64,000 nucleotides of DNA from CBDCWO01 sp965223405 (GTDB lineage Bacteria > Bacteroidota > Bacteroidia > Chitinophagales > Saprospiraceae): positions 2,542,001-2,606,000 of the forward strand of contig CBDCWO010000006.1 of NCBI GenBank assembly GCA_965223405.1. The letters run 5' to 3'. A program made the translations under genes and the position numbers. The notes beneath the pieces were generated by a model. The model was not told the origin of the DNA and ran no database searches. It saw only the letters and a list, made by a program, of their open reading frames with translations. How positions within the stretch are numbered: the stretch's first letter is position 1; every line of letters begins with the position of its first letter. Below, piece by piece: positions 29,123 through 38,800 of this stretch.

Positions 29123-32100
29123 TTAATAAGGTTCATTTCTCATTTTCCTGAATTGGGACGGGGATAATCGATATTTTTGTTTAAAAACTTTTGAAAAATA
29201 GCGCCGGTCACTAAAACCACAGCTGTAACCAATTTCTTTGATGCTATCCTGCCCTTTGGACAACAGTTCAGCCGCTCTTTTTAATCTAAAATCGCGTATA
29301 AATTCAACAATAGATACTCCGGTCAAATGCTTGAGTTTTTTATAAATGACCGAATGGCTCATACCCATTTTTTGAGCTATCAAGTCCGGACTTAAATTAG
29401 CATCCAGAATATTTTCTTCAATATGAGATATAAACTGTTCTAAAAACTGTTGGTCCAAGTCGCTAATTGCTAGCTCTTTCGGTCGAGTTTTTGCAGCAAC
29501 ACTTATGCTTTTCCAAATCTCTTGGCGGGATTTAATCAGATTGCGAATTCGAGCCTTAAGGATTTCTTCATTAAAAGGTTTGGTAATATAATCATCAGCA
29601 CCTACATCAAAGCCTTCTTTTTTAAAAACCCAACCCACTTTAGAAGTCAACAATATAATGGGAATGTGACAAGAACGTAGATCCGATTTTATTTCTTTGA
29701 CTAACTCTAGACCATTTTTTATTGGCATTAAAATATCACTAATGATTAAATCCGGCAAGTAACTTCTTGCCATTTTTAATCCCTCTTCTCCATTTGAAGC
29801 TTCCAAAACATGATATTGTGAATTTAAAATTTTACGTAGGAATGCCCTTATTTCATTGTTGTCTTCAACAATTAATAATGTACTTTCTTCCATGAAGTTT
29901 GGAACTGATGTTGGTTGGATCGGTATTTCAGAAGGAGTAGTAATAGCAAAAGAGTCCATTCCTTTAGAATCAATAATCAATAATGGAAGTTTGACAATAA
30001 ATGTACTTCCTTTGTTTACTTCACTTTCTACCCATACTTTTCCATTATGCATTTCTACAATATCTTTCACGATTGACAGACCAATGCCAAATCCAGAAGA
30101 CTTTGGATTTTCTGAAAATTCTTGTTGATAAAAACGTTGAAAGATTTTGTGTTGCTTTTGCTTTGGAATTCCAACACCGGTATCACTAACAAAAATATAG
30201 GCCGAGTCATCGTCGTTTTTTAGTTCCATTTTCACTTGACCACCTGTATTTGTGAATTTAAATGCATTGGTTAAAAGGTTGTATATCACCTTTTCTATTT
30301 GCATAGTATCTATTTCAACGGCTATTCGATCGTCATGAGGAATAAACTCCATTCGGATATTCTTTTTTTCTGCAATACCATCGAATGCGAGAAATACTTC
30401 ATGGGTGAATGCAACCAAATCTACTTGCTTTTTGTTCAGATTTACTTCGCCAATTTCAATTTTACGATAGGTTAATAATTCGTCGACCAGATTTAATAGA
30501 TGCTTGGCATTTTTCTGCAATTTCTTTATCGGATTTATTTGCCTTGGGTCTTCTACACCGGTATTTTTTAATTGGTTAATAGCTGCAAATATTAACGTAA
30601 GGGGTGTGCGAATTTCATGAGAAATATTATTGAATAACCGTTGTTTTGATTCAATTAACTCATTGTCTTTATGGTGCAACATGGTTTCCATCTGTAACTT
30701 ATGCTTCATGTTTTCCCAGGCGATCGTATATTTTCTAAACAGTAATAGCGCTAAGAGAACCATTAAAAAATAGCCCAAAAAAGCCCAACCGGTTGCCCAG
30801 AATGGTTTGTCTACAATAATTTTTAAACTGGAATACGGCTCTTTCCAATCGTCACCTTGATATCGGCTCTTTACTCTGAACTCATATTCTCCTGCCCTTA
30901 AATTGGTAAAAGTAGTGTTGTTTTGACCACCTATTTCTCGCCAGTGTTGTTCTAACCCTACTAAGCGAATGGCATATTCCCAGTTTTTAGCATCGGGAAA
31001 GTCAAGCGTAGAAAAAGAGATGGTAATCGTATTTTGACTATATTTTAGATTTAGTTGTTTGGTAGATGCTATATTTTTGTGCAAAATGCCTTGACCTACT
31101 GCTTTTCGATTTTGATTAAAAATTCTGGCTTCCGTCACAATTACCGGAGGGATGCTACGCTTTATTTTTTGGGTCTGTTCCGGTATAATACTTTTCACCC
31201 CAGATTTTCCGCCAAAATATAGTATACCTGACTTATCTTTGAACTTTGAATTGATATAATATTCTCCTGCAAATTCGGGGAAAAACTGAAATCCTGTATC
31301 CTGATTATTCAGCATCAATATGCCTTCTTTGGTGCTTAACCAAGTATTTCCATTATTATCATCCAAGATGGCCGTAATTGTTTGTTTTCTGATTATTTCA
31401 TGGTCATACCAATACGTTTCTTCCGTTTGAGTTTGTAATTTAAATAAGCCATTTTTCCACGTTCCAATCCAAAGTTCACCATTATTATCCAGGTTTAAAC
31501 ACAACAAATTTTTAACTTCCTCTATTTGATCTGGACTATTTCCTTTTTTCAAAACCACCGGATTTATCTTATGATTCTTAAAGTCCATAAAAAACAAACC
31601 ACCTCCGAAAGTACTAAGCCAAAGTCCTTGTTCTGTTTTTTCTAAGTCAACTATGTTGTTGTCGAACAATGCATTTTTTTCTTTGGTAAATGAACTAAAT
31701 TCTCCGGTTCTCTTATTATAAAAATTCAATCCTCCACCCCAACTGGCGATCCATAAATTGCCATTTGGCATTTCTATGACATCTCTAACATCGTTAAAAT
31801 TCAAACTTTGCGGATTATTAAGTAAATGCTGAAATTGATTTCGGACGCCCTCATCCAGGTCATATTCCAGAAGTCCATTTGAAAAAGTACCTAACCAAAG
31901 TCGTCCCTGCCGGTTCTCTTTAATAAATTGAACATAACTTGCACCGTTGGGCTTGATGTTTTGCCAAGTATTTTCAAACAAATTTTTGATTGTCAAACCT
32001 TTACCATCCAATCCAAGTATTAAACTTTCTCCTACAATGTTTATGGCGAGCACAGGTAAACTACCATTTGAGGTTAAATTGTTTTGACTCTTTTCTTCCA

Positions 32101-33079
32101 GGATGATCAAACCATCTCGTGCAGTGCCGAGCCAGATATTCTTTTGCCTATCCTGAAATATATTAGTTATTGAATTGACCGGAAAAGAGAATTGCTCCAC
32201 TTTATTTAAGGGAGAAATATTAAATAATCCATCACCGTCTGTACCCACCCAAAGATTGTTCTTCGAGTCAAAATATAGATCTCGGATGATCGAATTGGGG
32301 TATGGAAAATTTGGATAAGGAATTGTATTGAGTGTTTTTAAATTAAGTTGTACTAGGCCATTGCCGTGGGTTCCTATTAATAATTCGCTCCTATCTGCGG
32401 GATTGATCTTTAAGGTTAAGATATAATCTGCTCTAATTTGACCGTCACTTAGTTCTATGTGTTGAAATTGATTGTTTCCAGGATCCATGCTCCAAAGGCC
32501 ATGTCCAAATGTTCCTACAAAAACATGTCCATCAGGTATGGTAAGAATGTTGGTGATTTCAGGATTAATTTTAGTACTATCAGATGAGATAAATGTATAG
32601 TGCTCACAGTAGTTTGATTGAAGACCATATTGAATCAATCCTCCCTCTGTTCCGACCCACATGTGATTTACATCCTCTGATGAAAGCGTGGTGATCCCTT
32701 TCGATAAGATGCAACCGTCAACATCTATATTCTGAATATTATCGTTTTGAGCATTATAAAAGGCTAGCTCCCCTTCAACCGTTCCAATCCAGATTTGCCC
32801 TCTTTTATCCAATAATAAATCCGAGATATCATCTGAAGCAATAGGACAATTTTCACTATCAAATATTTTAAATGAAGTAGCATCATATCTATTTAGGCCA
32901 TGTTTAGTAGCCACCCATATGAAACCTAAAGAATCCTGTATTATATCTGTAACTGACCCATTCGATAATCCATGCTCCTGATTAAGAGAGATATGAGTTG
33001 TTTGTGCAACAACAGTAAGGGGAAATTGCAAAGCAAAGGAGAGATAGACAGATATCCAATATTTATTAAATATGGTCAT
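29123..33079 (-). CDS. Hybrid two-component regulator (HTCS) of the SusCD locus
   Basis: A 1318-residue protein. Signal peptide (~1-25), periplasmic two-component propeller repeats (~30-660, many Trp-(Ile/Val/Leu)-Gly-Thr blades), a Y_Y_Y domain (~690-755), one membrane helix (~765-785), a histidine kinase with phosphorylatable His821 in Ser-His-Glu-Ile-Arg-Thr-Pro-Leu-Thr, an ATPase domain (DTGVGIP, GFGIGLSIVKDIV), a receiver with Asp1115 in Ile-Ser-Asp-Ile-Leu-Met-Pro, and a C-terminal AraC DNA-binding domain (~1215-1315). All key residues are intact. HTCS proteins sense oligosaccharides in the periplasm and switch on the neighbouring locus. The candidate operators lie in front of the DUF4091 and GEVED genes. 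Confidence 0.95.
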   Translation of the reverse strand: MTIFNKYWISVYLSFALQFPLTVVAQTTHISLNQEHGLSNGSVTDIIQDSLGFIWVATKHGLNRYDATSFKIFDSENCPIASDDISDLLLDKRGQIWIGTVEGELAFYNAQNDNIQNIDVDGCILSKGITTLSSEDVNHMWVGTEGGLIQYGLQSNYCEHYTFISSDSTKINPEITNILTIPDGHVFVGTFGHGLWSMDPGNNQFQHIELSDGQIRADYILTLKINPADRSELLIGTHGNGLVQLNLKTLNTIPYPNFPYPNSIIRDLYFDSKNNLWVGTDGDGLFNISPLNKVEQFSFPVNSITNIFQDRQKNIWLGTARDGLIILEEKSQNNLTSNGSLPVLAINIVGESLILGLDGKGLTIKNLFENTWQNIKPNGASYVQFIKENRQGRLWLGTFSNGLLEYDLDEGVRNQFQHLLNNPQSLNFNDVRDVIEMPNGNLWIASWGGGLNFYNKRTGEFSSFTKEKNALFDNNIVDLEKTEQGLWLSTFGGGLFFMDFKNHKINPVVLKKGNSPDQIEEVKNLLCLNLDNNGELWIGTWKNGLFKLQTQTEETYWYDHEIIRKQTITAILDDNNGNTWLSTKEGILMLNNQDTGFQFFPEFAGEYYINSKFKDKSGILYFGGKSGVKSIIPEQTQKIKRSIPPVIVTEARIFNQNRKAVGQGILHKNIASTKQLNLKYSQNTITISFSTLDFPDAKNWEYAIRLVGLEQHWREIGGQNNTTFTNLRAGEYEFRVKSRYQGDDWKEPYSSLKIIVDKPFWATGWAFLGYFLMVLLALLLFRKYTIAWENMKHKLQMETMLHHKDNELIESKQRLFNNISHEIRTPLTLIFAAINQLKNTGVEDPRQINPIKKLQKNAKHLLNLVDELLTYRKIEIGEVNLNKKQVDLVAFTHEVFLAFDGIAEKKNIRMEFIPHDDRIAVEIDTMQIEKVIYNLLTNAFKFTNTGGQVKMELKNDDDSAYIFVSDTGVGIPKQKQHKIFQRFYQQEFSENPKSSGFGIGLSIVKDIVEMHNGKVWVESEVNKGSTFIVKLPLLIIDSKGMDSFAITTPSEIPIQPTSVPNFMEESTLLIVEDNNEIRAFLRKILNSQYHVLEASNGEEGLKMARSYLPDLIISDILMPIKNGLELVKEIKSDLRSCHIPIILLTSKVGWVFKKEGFDVGADDYITKPFNEEILKARIRNLIKSRQEIWKSISVAAKTRPKELAISDLDQQFLEQFISHIEENILDANLSPDLIAQKMGMSHSVIYKKLKHLTGVSIVEFIRDFRLKRAAELLSKGQDSIKEIGYSCGFSDRRYFSKVFKQKYRLSPSQFRKMRNEPY

Positions 33080-33350
33080 TTTAATTAATGTTTAATTTAA
33101 CCTTACCGCCTACTTTCTCCCTTCCATCCAATAGTATTGGATATGTTCATTAATTTAAATTTTTCAAATTTAACGAAATTGGATTTTAAGAAACGTTGCT
33201 TCTGATATTAATCTACAGCCTCTACATCTTCTCCTATTAATACTCCAAATGCCATTTTGAGCAAAACCTTGTCCGAAATCAGCAAATAATTAACTCCCGT
33301 TCTTACCAGCTTTGTACTGCAACCCATATTTAACGAATAAAATTTTAATC

Positions 33351-35072
33351 ATGAAAAAAACAATCAAACCTTTTGTCTACAGTATCCTACTGCTGGTAAT
33401 AATTTTACCCTATAAGTCAGAAACTCAGGAATATCAGCATGTGTATGATCTACAATACAGTACTCAACTGGCTCTAGCTAACACCAAATGTGAAGACCAT
33501 CGGATGGCATTTGTCGGATACTATCTTCCAGACCGAAACGGAGAAGAAACGCCTAACGGCCATACTTTTGTAATGAAAACTGAAGAAAATGGAAGTAAAG
33601 TCTGGGAAAGGAGATATTCATTCGATAATGGAGACCTCTATCCAACCGACATTACCTATACGGATGATGAAGGATTTATTATCTCGGGTCAAATCTATCT
33701 TAACAATGGAAGTAGTAAGGGATTCTTACTCAAAATTAATGAAGATGGAACCCAAAATTGGTTAAGATCCTATGAAAACAATTATACTTCTATTTCTGTA
33801 TATAACTATAGTGGGAATCAGGCTCTGGAGCATGTAGAACAGGACTTTGGTGGCAATTATATTACCATTGGAACGTCTTATGGAAGTAATCCCTATAAAG
33901 TAAACTTCATATTAGTTGATGGTAGTGGAATGGTTAAAAAAAACAAAGCGTATACGTATACGGATCTCCCCATGGAATTAAAAATTAAGCCACTGGAAGA
34001 TGGAAGTTATTTGGCCATCGGTAGTTTTACCGAAGATTCCCATGTGTGGCTTTTGGATGCGGATTTGAACATTATTTGGGAGAAGAGAATCAGTATTGCA
34101 GCCAGTTCTTCCTATTTTTGGAGCCGAGACCTGGTGATTCATGAGGGAAACCGGTTTGTAATCACCGGAGGTTCTACGACCGAACAGCACAGTGGCGGGA
34201 ATTCTATTATTGACTATTATACATTCCTGATCCAGATGGATTTTTCCGGTAATAAATTATGGGAACATTCATACCGCTGGTATAATCAGGCTTCGGATGC
34301 TATAGGCATGTCTATAGGTAATGACGATGGTGGCAATCTATTCGTGGGAGGAAGTTTTCAAAATGCTACTTTGATAGGATATGACCAGTATGGAGACCCG
34401 GTTTACAGCTATGACAATCAAGCTTTCGTTTTGAAAACCACCCAATCCGGTAATGCGATGTGGGTGGGTGACTATGGAAAATCCAACACTTACGAAAGTG
34501 CCCTCGATATCATCGTCCATAATCCGGGCGAGTGGGTAGCAGTGGGTGACAGAGGGGGAGTTGGCAATAATCACACCTACATTATGAAAGGTAATCCGGA
34601 CGGAGATACTCCCTGCGACATGGATTTACATTTTCCCACCGATACCACTTTAAACTACCAAATCACCACTGTCAATTCGAGTTCTGTATTCCATATCGTA
34701 GCAACCCTAGATCATCAGGACCTTAGTCAGGGATTTAATAATTTGGGCAGTGACTGCAATGGTCAGCAAGTCCAGCTTCAGATTCCGGAAGGGGAGGATG
34801 CGTATTTAAGAGCACATCTGGTTAAAAAGTTGGGTAAAGAGGGCCTTCATGTATTTCCTAATCCATCCCGTGGATCCTTTACCCTTAACCTGGTCAATGG
34901 TACAGTGAGTGGGGAGGCCAGAGTGGAGTTTTATCGAATCGATGGGCAATTAATCTCCAAGCACCAAATGAAGGGTCACAAGCAAAAATTCCATGGATTC
35001 AACCCAGGTTCATATATCGTTAGAGTGATAGATGGTGATCAACCATCAACTCAGAAAGTGGTGGTGAGATGA
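33351..35072 (+). CDS. Secreted T9SS-sorted beta-propeller-like protein
   Basis: 573 residues from the Met-Lys-Lys start, chosen because it begins a normal signal peptide; the frame is open 13 codons earlier. The body contains repeated strands of the type GGNYITIGTS, GSYLAIGSF and NRFVITGGS, each followed by a Trp-Glu-(Lys/Arg/His) strand, which suggests a beta-propeller built from ~50-residue repeats. A type A T9SS sorting domain closes the protein (about 505-573, HVFPNPSRGSFTLNL ... FNPGSYIVRV). Function unknown; cell-surface or secreted. It is the only gene between the HTCS and tRNA-Asp. Confidence 0.8.
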   Translation: MKKTIKPFVYSILLLVIILPYKSETQEYQHVYDLQYSTQLALANTKCEDHRMAFVGYYLPDRNGEETPNGHTFVMKTEENGSKVWERRYSFDNGDLYPTDITYTDDEGFIISGQIYLNNGSSKGFLLKINEDGTQNWLRSYENNYTSISVYNYSGNQALEHVEQDFGGNYITIGTSYGSNPYKVNFILVDGSGMVKKNKAYTYTDLPMELKIKPLEDGSYLAIGSFTEDSHVWLLDADLNIIWEKRISIAASSSYFWSRDLVIHEGNRFVITGGSTTEQHSGGNSIIDYYTFLIQMDFSGNKLWEHSYRWYNQASDAIGMSIGNDDGGNLFVGGSFQNATLIGYDQYGDPVYSYDNQAFVLKTTQSGNAMWVGDYGKSNTYESALDIIVHNPGEWVAVGDRGGVGNNHTYIMKGNPDGDTPCDMDLHFPTDTTLNYQITTVNSSSVFHIVATLDHQDLSQGFNNLGSDCNGQQVQLQIPEGEDAYLRAHLVKKLGKEGLHVFPNPSRGSFTLNLVNGTVSGEARVEFYRIDGQLISKHQMKGHKQKFHGFNPGSYIVRVIDGDQPSTQKVVVR

Positions 35073-35271
35073 TGGGCATAAACCGATACATGGCTAGTGG
35101 TTTTAATCAATACAATGCCTTAATTCAGCATATAAGAGCTTGCCTAAATATCTTGTACAACAAGAGTTTTAGGCGAGCTTTAATTTTCTATTATCGTATG
35201 TGGATTGTATGCTGTTTAATGATTGGAGTATGAAGTATTCTGGGCTCTAATTGATTTAATTAAAAAAACTA

Positions 35272-35302
35272 TTGCAAGTATGATTCTGAAAAATTACCTT
35301 TG
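35272..35302 (+). promoter_or_regulatory. Putative Bacteroidota-type promoter for tRNA-Asp
   Basis: TACCTTTG at 35295-35302 fits the Bacteroidota -7 consensus TAnnTTTG, with a TTG at 35272-35274 as -33 element 20 bp upstream. It lies in the 302-bp gap before tRNA-Asp, about 72 bp ahead of the mature 5' end. No gene is seen in the rest of that gap. Confidence 0.5.
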
Positions 35303-35374
35303 CTATCCGTTTGGATCGTTTTTAGTATCAAAAAGGTGGTATGTGCTCCTAACGGGTTAATAACTTGAAATGAT

Positions 35375-35449
35375 GGTCCGGTAGTTCAGTTTGGTTAGAA
35401 TACATGCCTGTCACGCATGGGGTCGCGGGTTCGAGTCCCGTCCGGACCG
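35375..35449 (+). tRNA. tRNA-Asp (GTC)
   Basis: Cloverleaf readable by eye: 7-bp acceptor stem GGTCCGG/CCGGACC, anticodon stem CATGC/GCATG with loop CTGTCAC giving anticodon GTC at 35410-35412, T arm GCGGG-TTCGAGT-CCCGT and discriminator G. The CCA end is not encoded. A terminator follows directly. Confidence 0.95.
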
Positions 35450-35453
35450 CTAG

Positions 35454-35480
35454 GGGGAGTCTTCAAGATTCCCCTTTTTT
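35454..35480 (+). terminator. Rho-independent terminator after tRNA-Asp
   Basis: A GGGGA/TCCCC outer stem continued by TCT/AGA around a short loop, followed by six T. It begins five bases after the tRNA 3' end. Confidence 0.8.
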
Positions 35481-35556
35481 ATTCAATCTTTTCTCATTAT
35501 ATTGTCTACCAGAGGGAAATACATATTCCCTTTTCTTCATTAGTATCCTAGTATCC

Positions 35557-35844
35557 TTAGTTCTCTTTTAGTCTGGTCATTTTTTTTACAAATTTTGTAC
35601 GGAAATGGATTTGCCTGGTTTTTTGTCCTGGGTGAAGAAATTTTTTCAATTTTTTTCTTGCTTTTCGAAGGCCATTTTGGCCTCTGCGCACAACTGAAAA
35701 AAGCATTTCCGTGAATTGGTCTTTACTCGTTCCTATCCATTTTTTAATCTTAAGCTGGTGCCAAACAGAAATGCAAGCTGTCAGATGGCAAGTTGCAACT
35801 CTTTTGCTCTCCCTCGTCAGGATTTTACCCATGAAAAGAACCAC
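35557..35844 (-). CDS. Unrecognised small basic ORF
   Basis: 95 codons with a GTG start that overlaps the stop of the HTCS gene by three bases. The product is very basic (many Lys and Arg in the last 40 residues), with no signal peptide and no recognised domain. It could be a remnant of a mobile element, given the debris nearby, or not be a gene at all. The sequence from 35483 to 35556 holds nothing recognisable. Confidence 0.2.
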   Translation of the reverse strand: MVLFMGKILTRESKRVATCHLTACISVWHQLKIKKWIGTSKDQFTEMLFSVVRRGQNGLRKARKKLKKFLHPGQKTRQIHFRTKFVKKMTRLKEN

Positions 35845-38800
35845 TAGGAAGTATGATTGCGCATAGCGCTGGGGCTTTCTCCAAAACTCTCGGTAAAAAC
35901 TCGAGTAAAGTAAGCCGGATCTTTGAACCCTACGTCATAAGCAATTTCTGAGATATTCAGGTCGGTATGGAGCAACAGGCGGCGTCCTTCCTGCAGCCGA
36001 ATATGCCGGATGAAATGTGCTGCTGTTTTGCCGGTCAAGGCCTTTATTTTGCGGTGCAGGTGAACGCGATTGATATGGAGTGCCCGGCTGAGCTGTGGGA
36101 TGCCGAAATCACCATCGTCCAATTGTTCCAGTATAAGTTGTCTGACATTTAGAACAAATTCATCTTCCTGTCGCGTAGCGGCATCGACTTCAAAAGTCGC
36201 GCCGTTGTATTTAGCCTGTAGGCGCCGCCGAAGAGCTATTAATTGCTGCAGTCGGATCAACAGTTCATCTTGTTTGAAGGGTTTGGACAGGTAGGCCTCT
36301 GCCCCTTTTTGCAGACCTTCGATTTTGGAAAGGTGATCGGCCTTGGCGGTCAATAATATAATCGGAATGTGACTGCTTCGCTCGTCTTCCTTCAAAGTCT
36401 TGCAGAGCGTGTACCCGTCCACTTCGGGCATCATCACATCGCTGATAATCAGGTCAGGAATGATGTCCAGGGCCATATCAATGCCTTCCCGTCCGTCCGT
36501 AGCTACTTCCAAGCGATAATCGCGCTCCAGGCAAGCGCGGATGTAGTGCACTACATCCTTATTATCCTCTACAATCAAAATTTGAGGTAACTCCTCATTG
36601 AAGCTTGCTCTACCTACGGCTTTCGCAACCGGAGGAGTCTCCCCTGCCATAAAGCCGCTAATCTGTTCCTGATCCGACAAGGAACTTTCCATCAAGGGCG
36701 CCTGTCGGGAAACCGGTAAAATGACCGTAGCGGTAGTGCCTTCTCCCAAACGGCTTTTCACAATGATCTCTCCACTCAATGATTTCACCAGTTCTCTGCT
36801 TAGGGCTAGTCCTATACCGGTGCCTTCTGCCTGGCGTATCGGCCGGTCATCGGCTTGGTAAAAGCGATCGAAGATGTGCGGCAGTTGATGTTCAGAAATA
36901 CCGATCCCGGTATCTCGCACCTGGAGGACAAGTGTAGCATAAGCAGCATCCCCGCGCTCACCCTGCACCGTGTCCCGTCCACCCTGCACCGTTACATAAA
37001 CATCCCCATCCGCCTTCGTGAACTTGATTGCATTAGACAACAGATTAGAGACAATTTTCAAGGTTTTATCCGAATCAAAATCCATGATGAAACTATCCAG
37101 GTCTGAGATAAAATGCAGGCGAATATTTTTGCTGGTGGCATAAGCCTCAAAGGAGTCCAGCAGGTACTTCAGAAAAACGATCATATTGCCCTGCTGAAAA
37201 GTTGCCGACATCTTACCCGATTCCATCTTACGAAGATCCAGTATTTGATTGACCAGGTTAAGCAGCTTATCGCTGTTGCGTTTGATCATGTCCAGCCCCT
37301 CGTGCAGTCTATTCTTATTTTTTGGATTTTCGCGTACCTGTTCTGTCATACCGGAGATGATGGTCAGCGGCGTGCGAAATTCATGCGTAATATTGGTATA
37401 CAGGCGGGTTTTGACCTGATCTAATTCTCTCAGCCGCTGCGCCTCCACCTTGAACATCCTTCGATTGAGTACAAACCAGAAAATACCAAGAATGATCCCG
37501 AAGACCAGCAAAACATATATGGTGTAGGCCCAAATAGTCTTCCACCAGGGAGGCAATATGGTGATTTCGATACGAGCCCCGGCCTTATTCCAAATACCAT
37601 CGGCATTCGATCCCTTCACGTAGAAGGTATAGGTGCCGGGATTTAGGCCGGAATAGCGTGCTTTTCGATCCGTGGAAGGATCAGTCCAGGACTTTTCCAG
37701 GCCCTCCATCATCCATGAATATTGGTTCTTGGCCGGATCTAAATAATGCAGCGCTACAAACTCAAAGCTGAGGTCATTCTGCCAATAAGGAAGCTCCAGG
37801 GATCTAGTATGAGAAACGGCTACCTGAAAAAGATGACCATCTGCACTGGTGTATGGGACACCATTGATAGTCATGGAGGTAATCCAGGTCCGTGGCGGAA
37901 TAGAATCTTTTTTTAAGATTTCATCGGGGTAGATTCTGTACAGCCCGTCTTTTGTCGCAAACCACATCGAATGGTCGATGGTTTGGTAGGACTGGGCCGC
38001 CACGTTGCCCCCATGCGGTTCGAAGTGCACATCGGTGTAGTTGTCCAAGGTCTGGGTGCGGGTATTAAATATCGATAATCCCCTCGGGCCGGGTATCCAG
38101 AGCCGGTCCCGATAATACAACATCTTACCGTTATCGAACCAAAACCCATTGATATCATTATGGAGTAAGCCTTCTTTTTCCCCAAACATGATCAATTGAT
38201 TTTGGCTCGTATCCAGCAAGCCCAAGCCTGCACCAGCGCTAGTGCCCAGCCAGATTTGCCCTGAGGTATCTTCGGCAAAAGCATATACTCCTGATTCTAA
38301 GCCTGCATCTGATCTGTAGCGGGTAAAATTATCAGTGGTTGCATTGTATTGACACAATCCAAGATCCGTCCCAATCCAAATCCGACCCTGACTATCTTCT
38401 CTTAAAAATCTAACATTATAAAGGTTGATGCTTGTAGCATCATTTGGATCAAATACGTAAGGAATGAATTCTGAGCCATCCTTAGGTTTTCTATATAAGA
38501 CTGGATTATGGTAGGCATAATTGCCGAACATCCAGGTATTGCCCTGCCGATCGCAATAAAAATCCTTTATAAAACTCTTTGATGTATATTCCTCAAGAAT
38601 GGTCCCATCTCTCTGATCGATCTTAAGTATCGTTGAACCTACTGATCCTTTAATAAAAGTTCCCAACCAAATAGCACCAGACTTGTCCTGGAATATTTGG
38701 TTTATCACATTATCTCCTTCATACATATGTTCAAGCGTCTTGCTTGGGGGAGAAAATCGATATACTCCGCTGGACCAGGTGCCGATCCAAATTTGACCAT

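Noticed and set aside
36070..37424. Plus-strand open frames of 60-100 codons opposite the kinase half of the orphan HTCS
   Set aside because: They are antisense shadows of a gene with intact kinase and receiver motifs.
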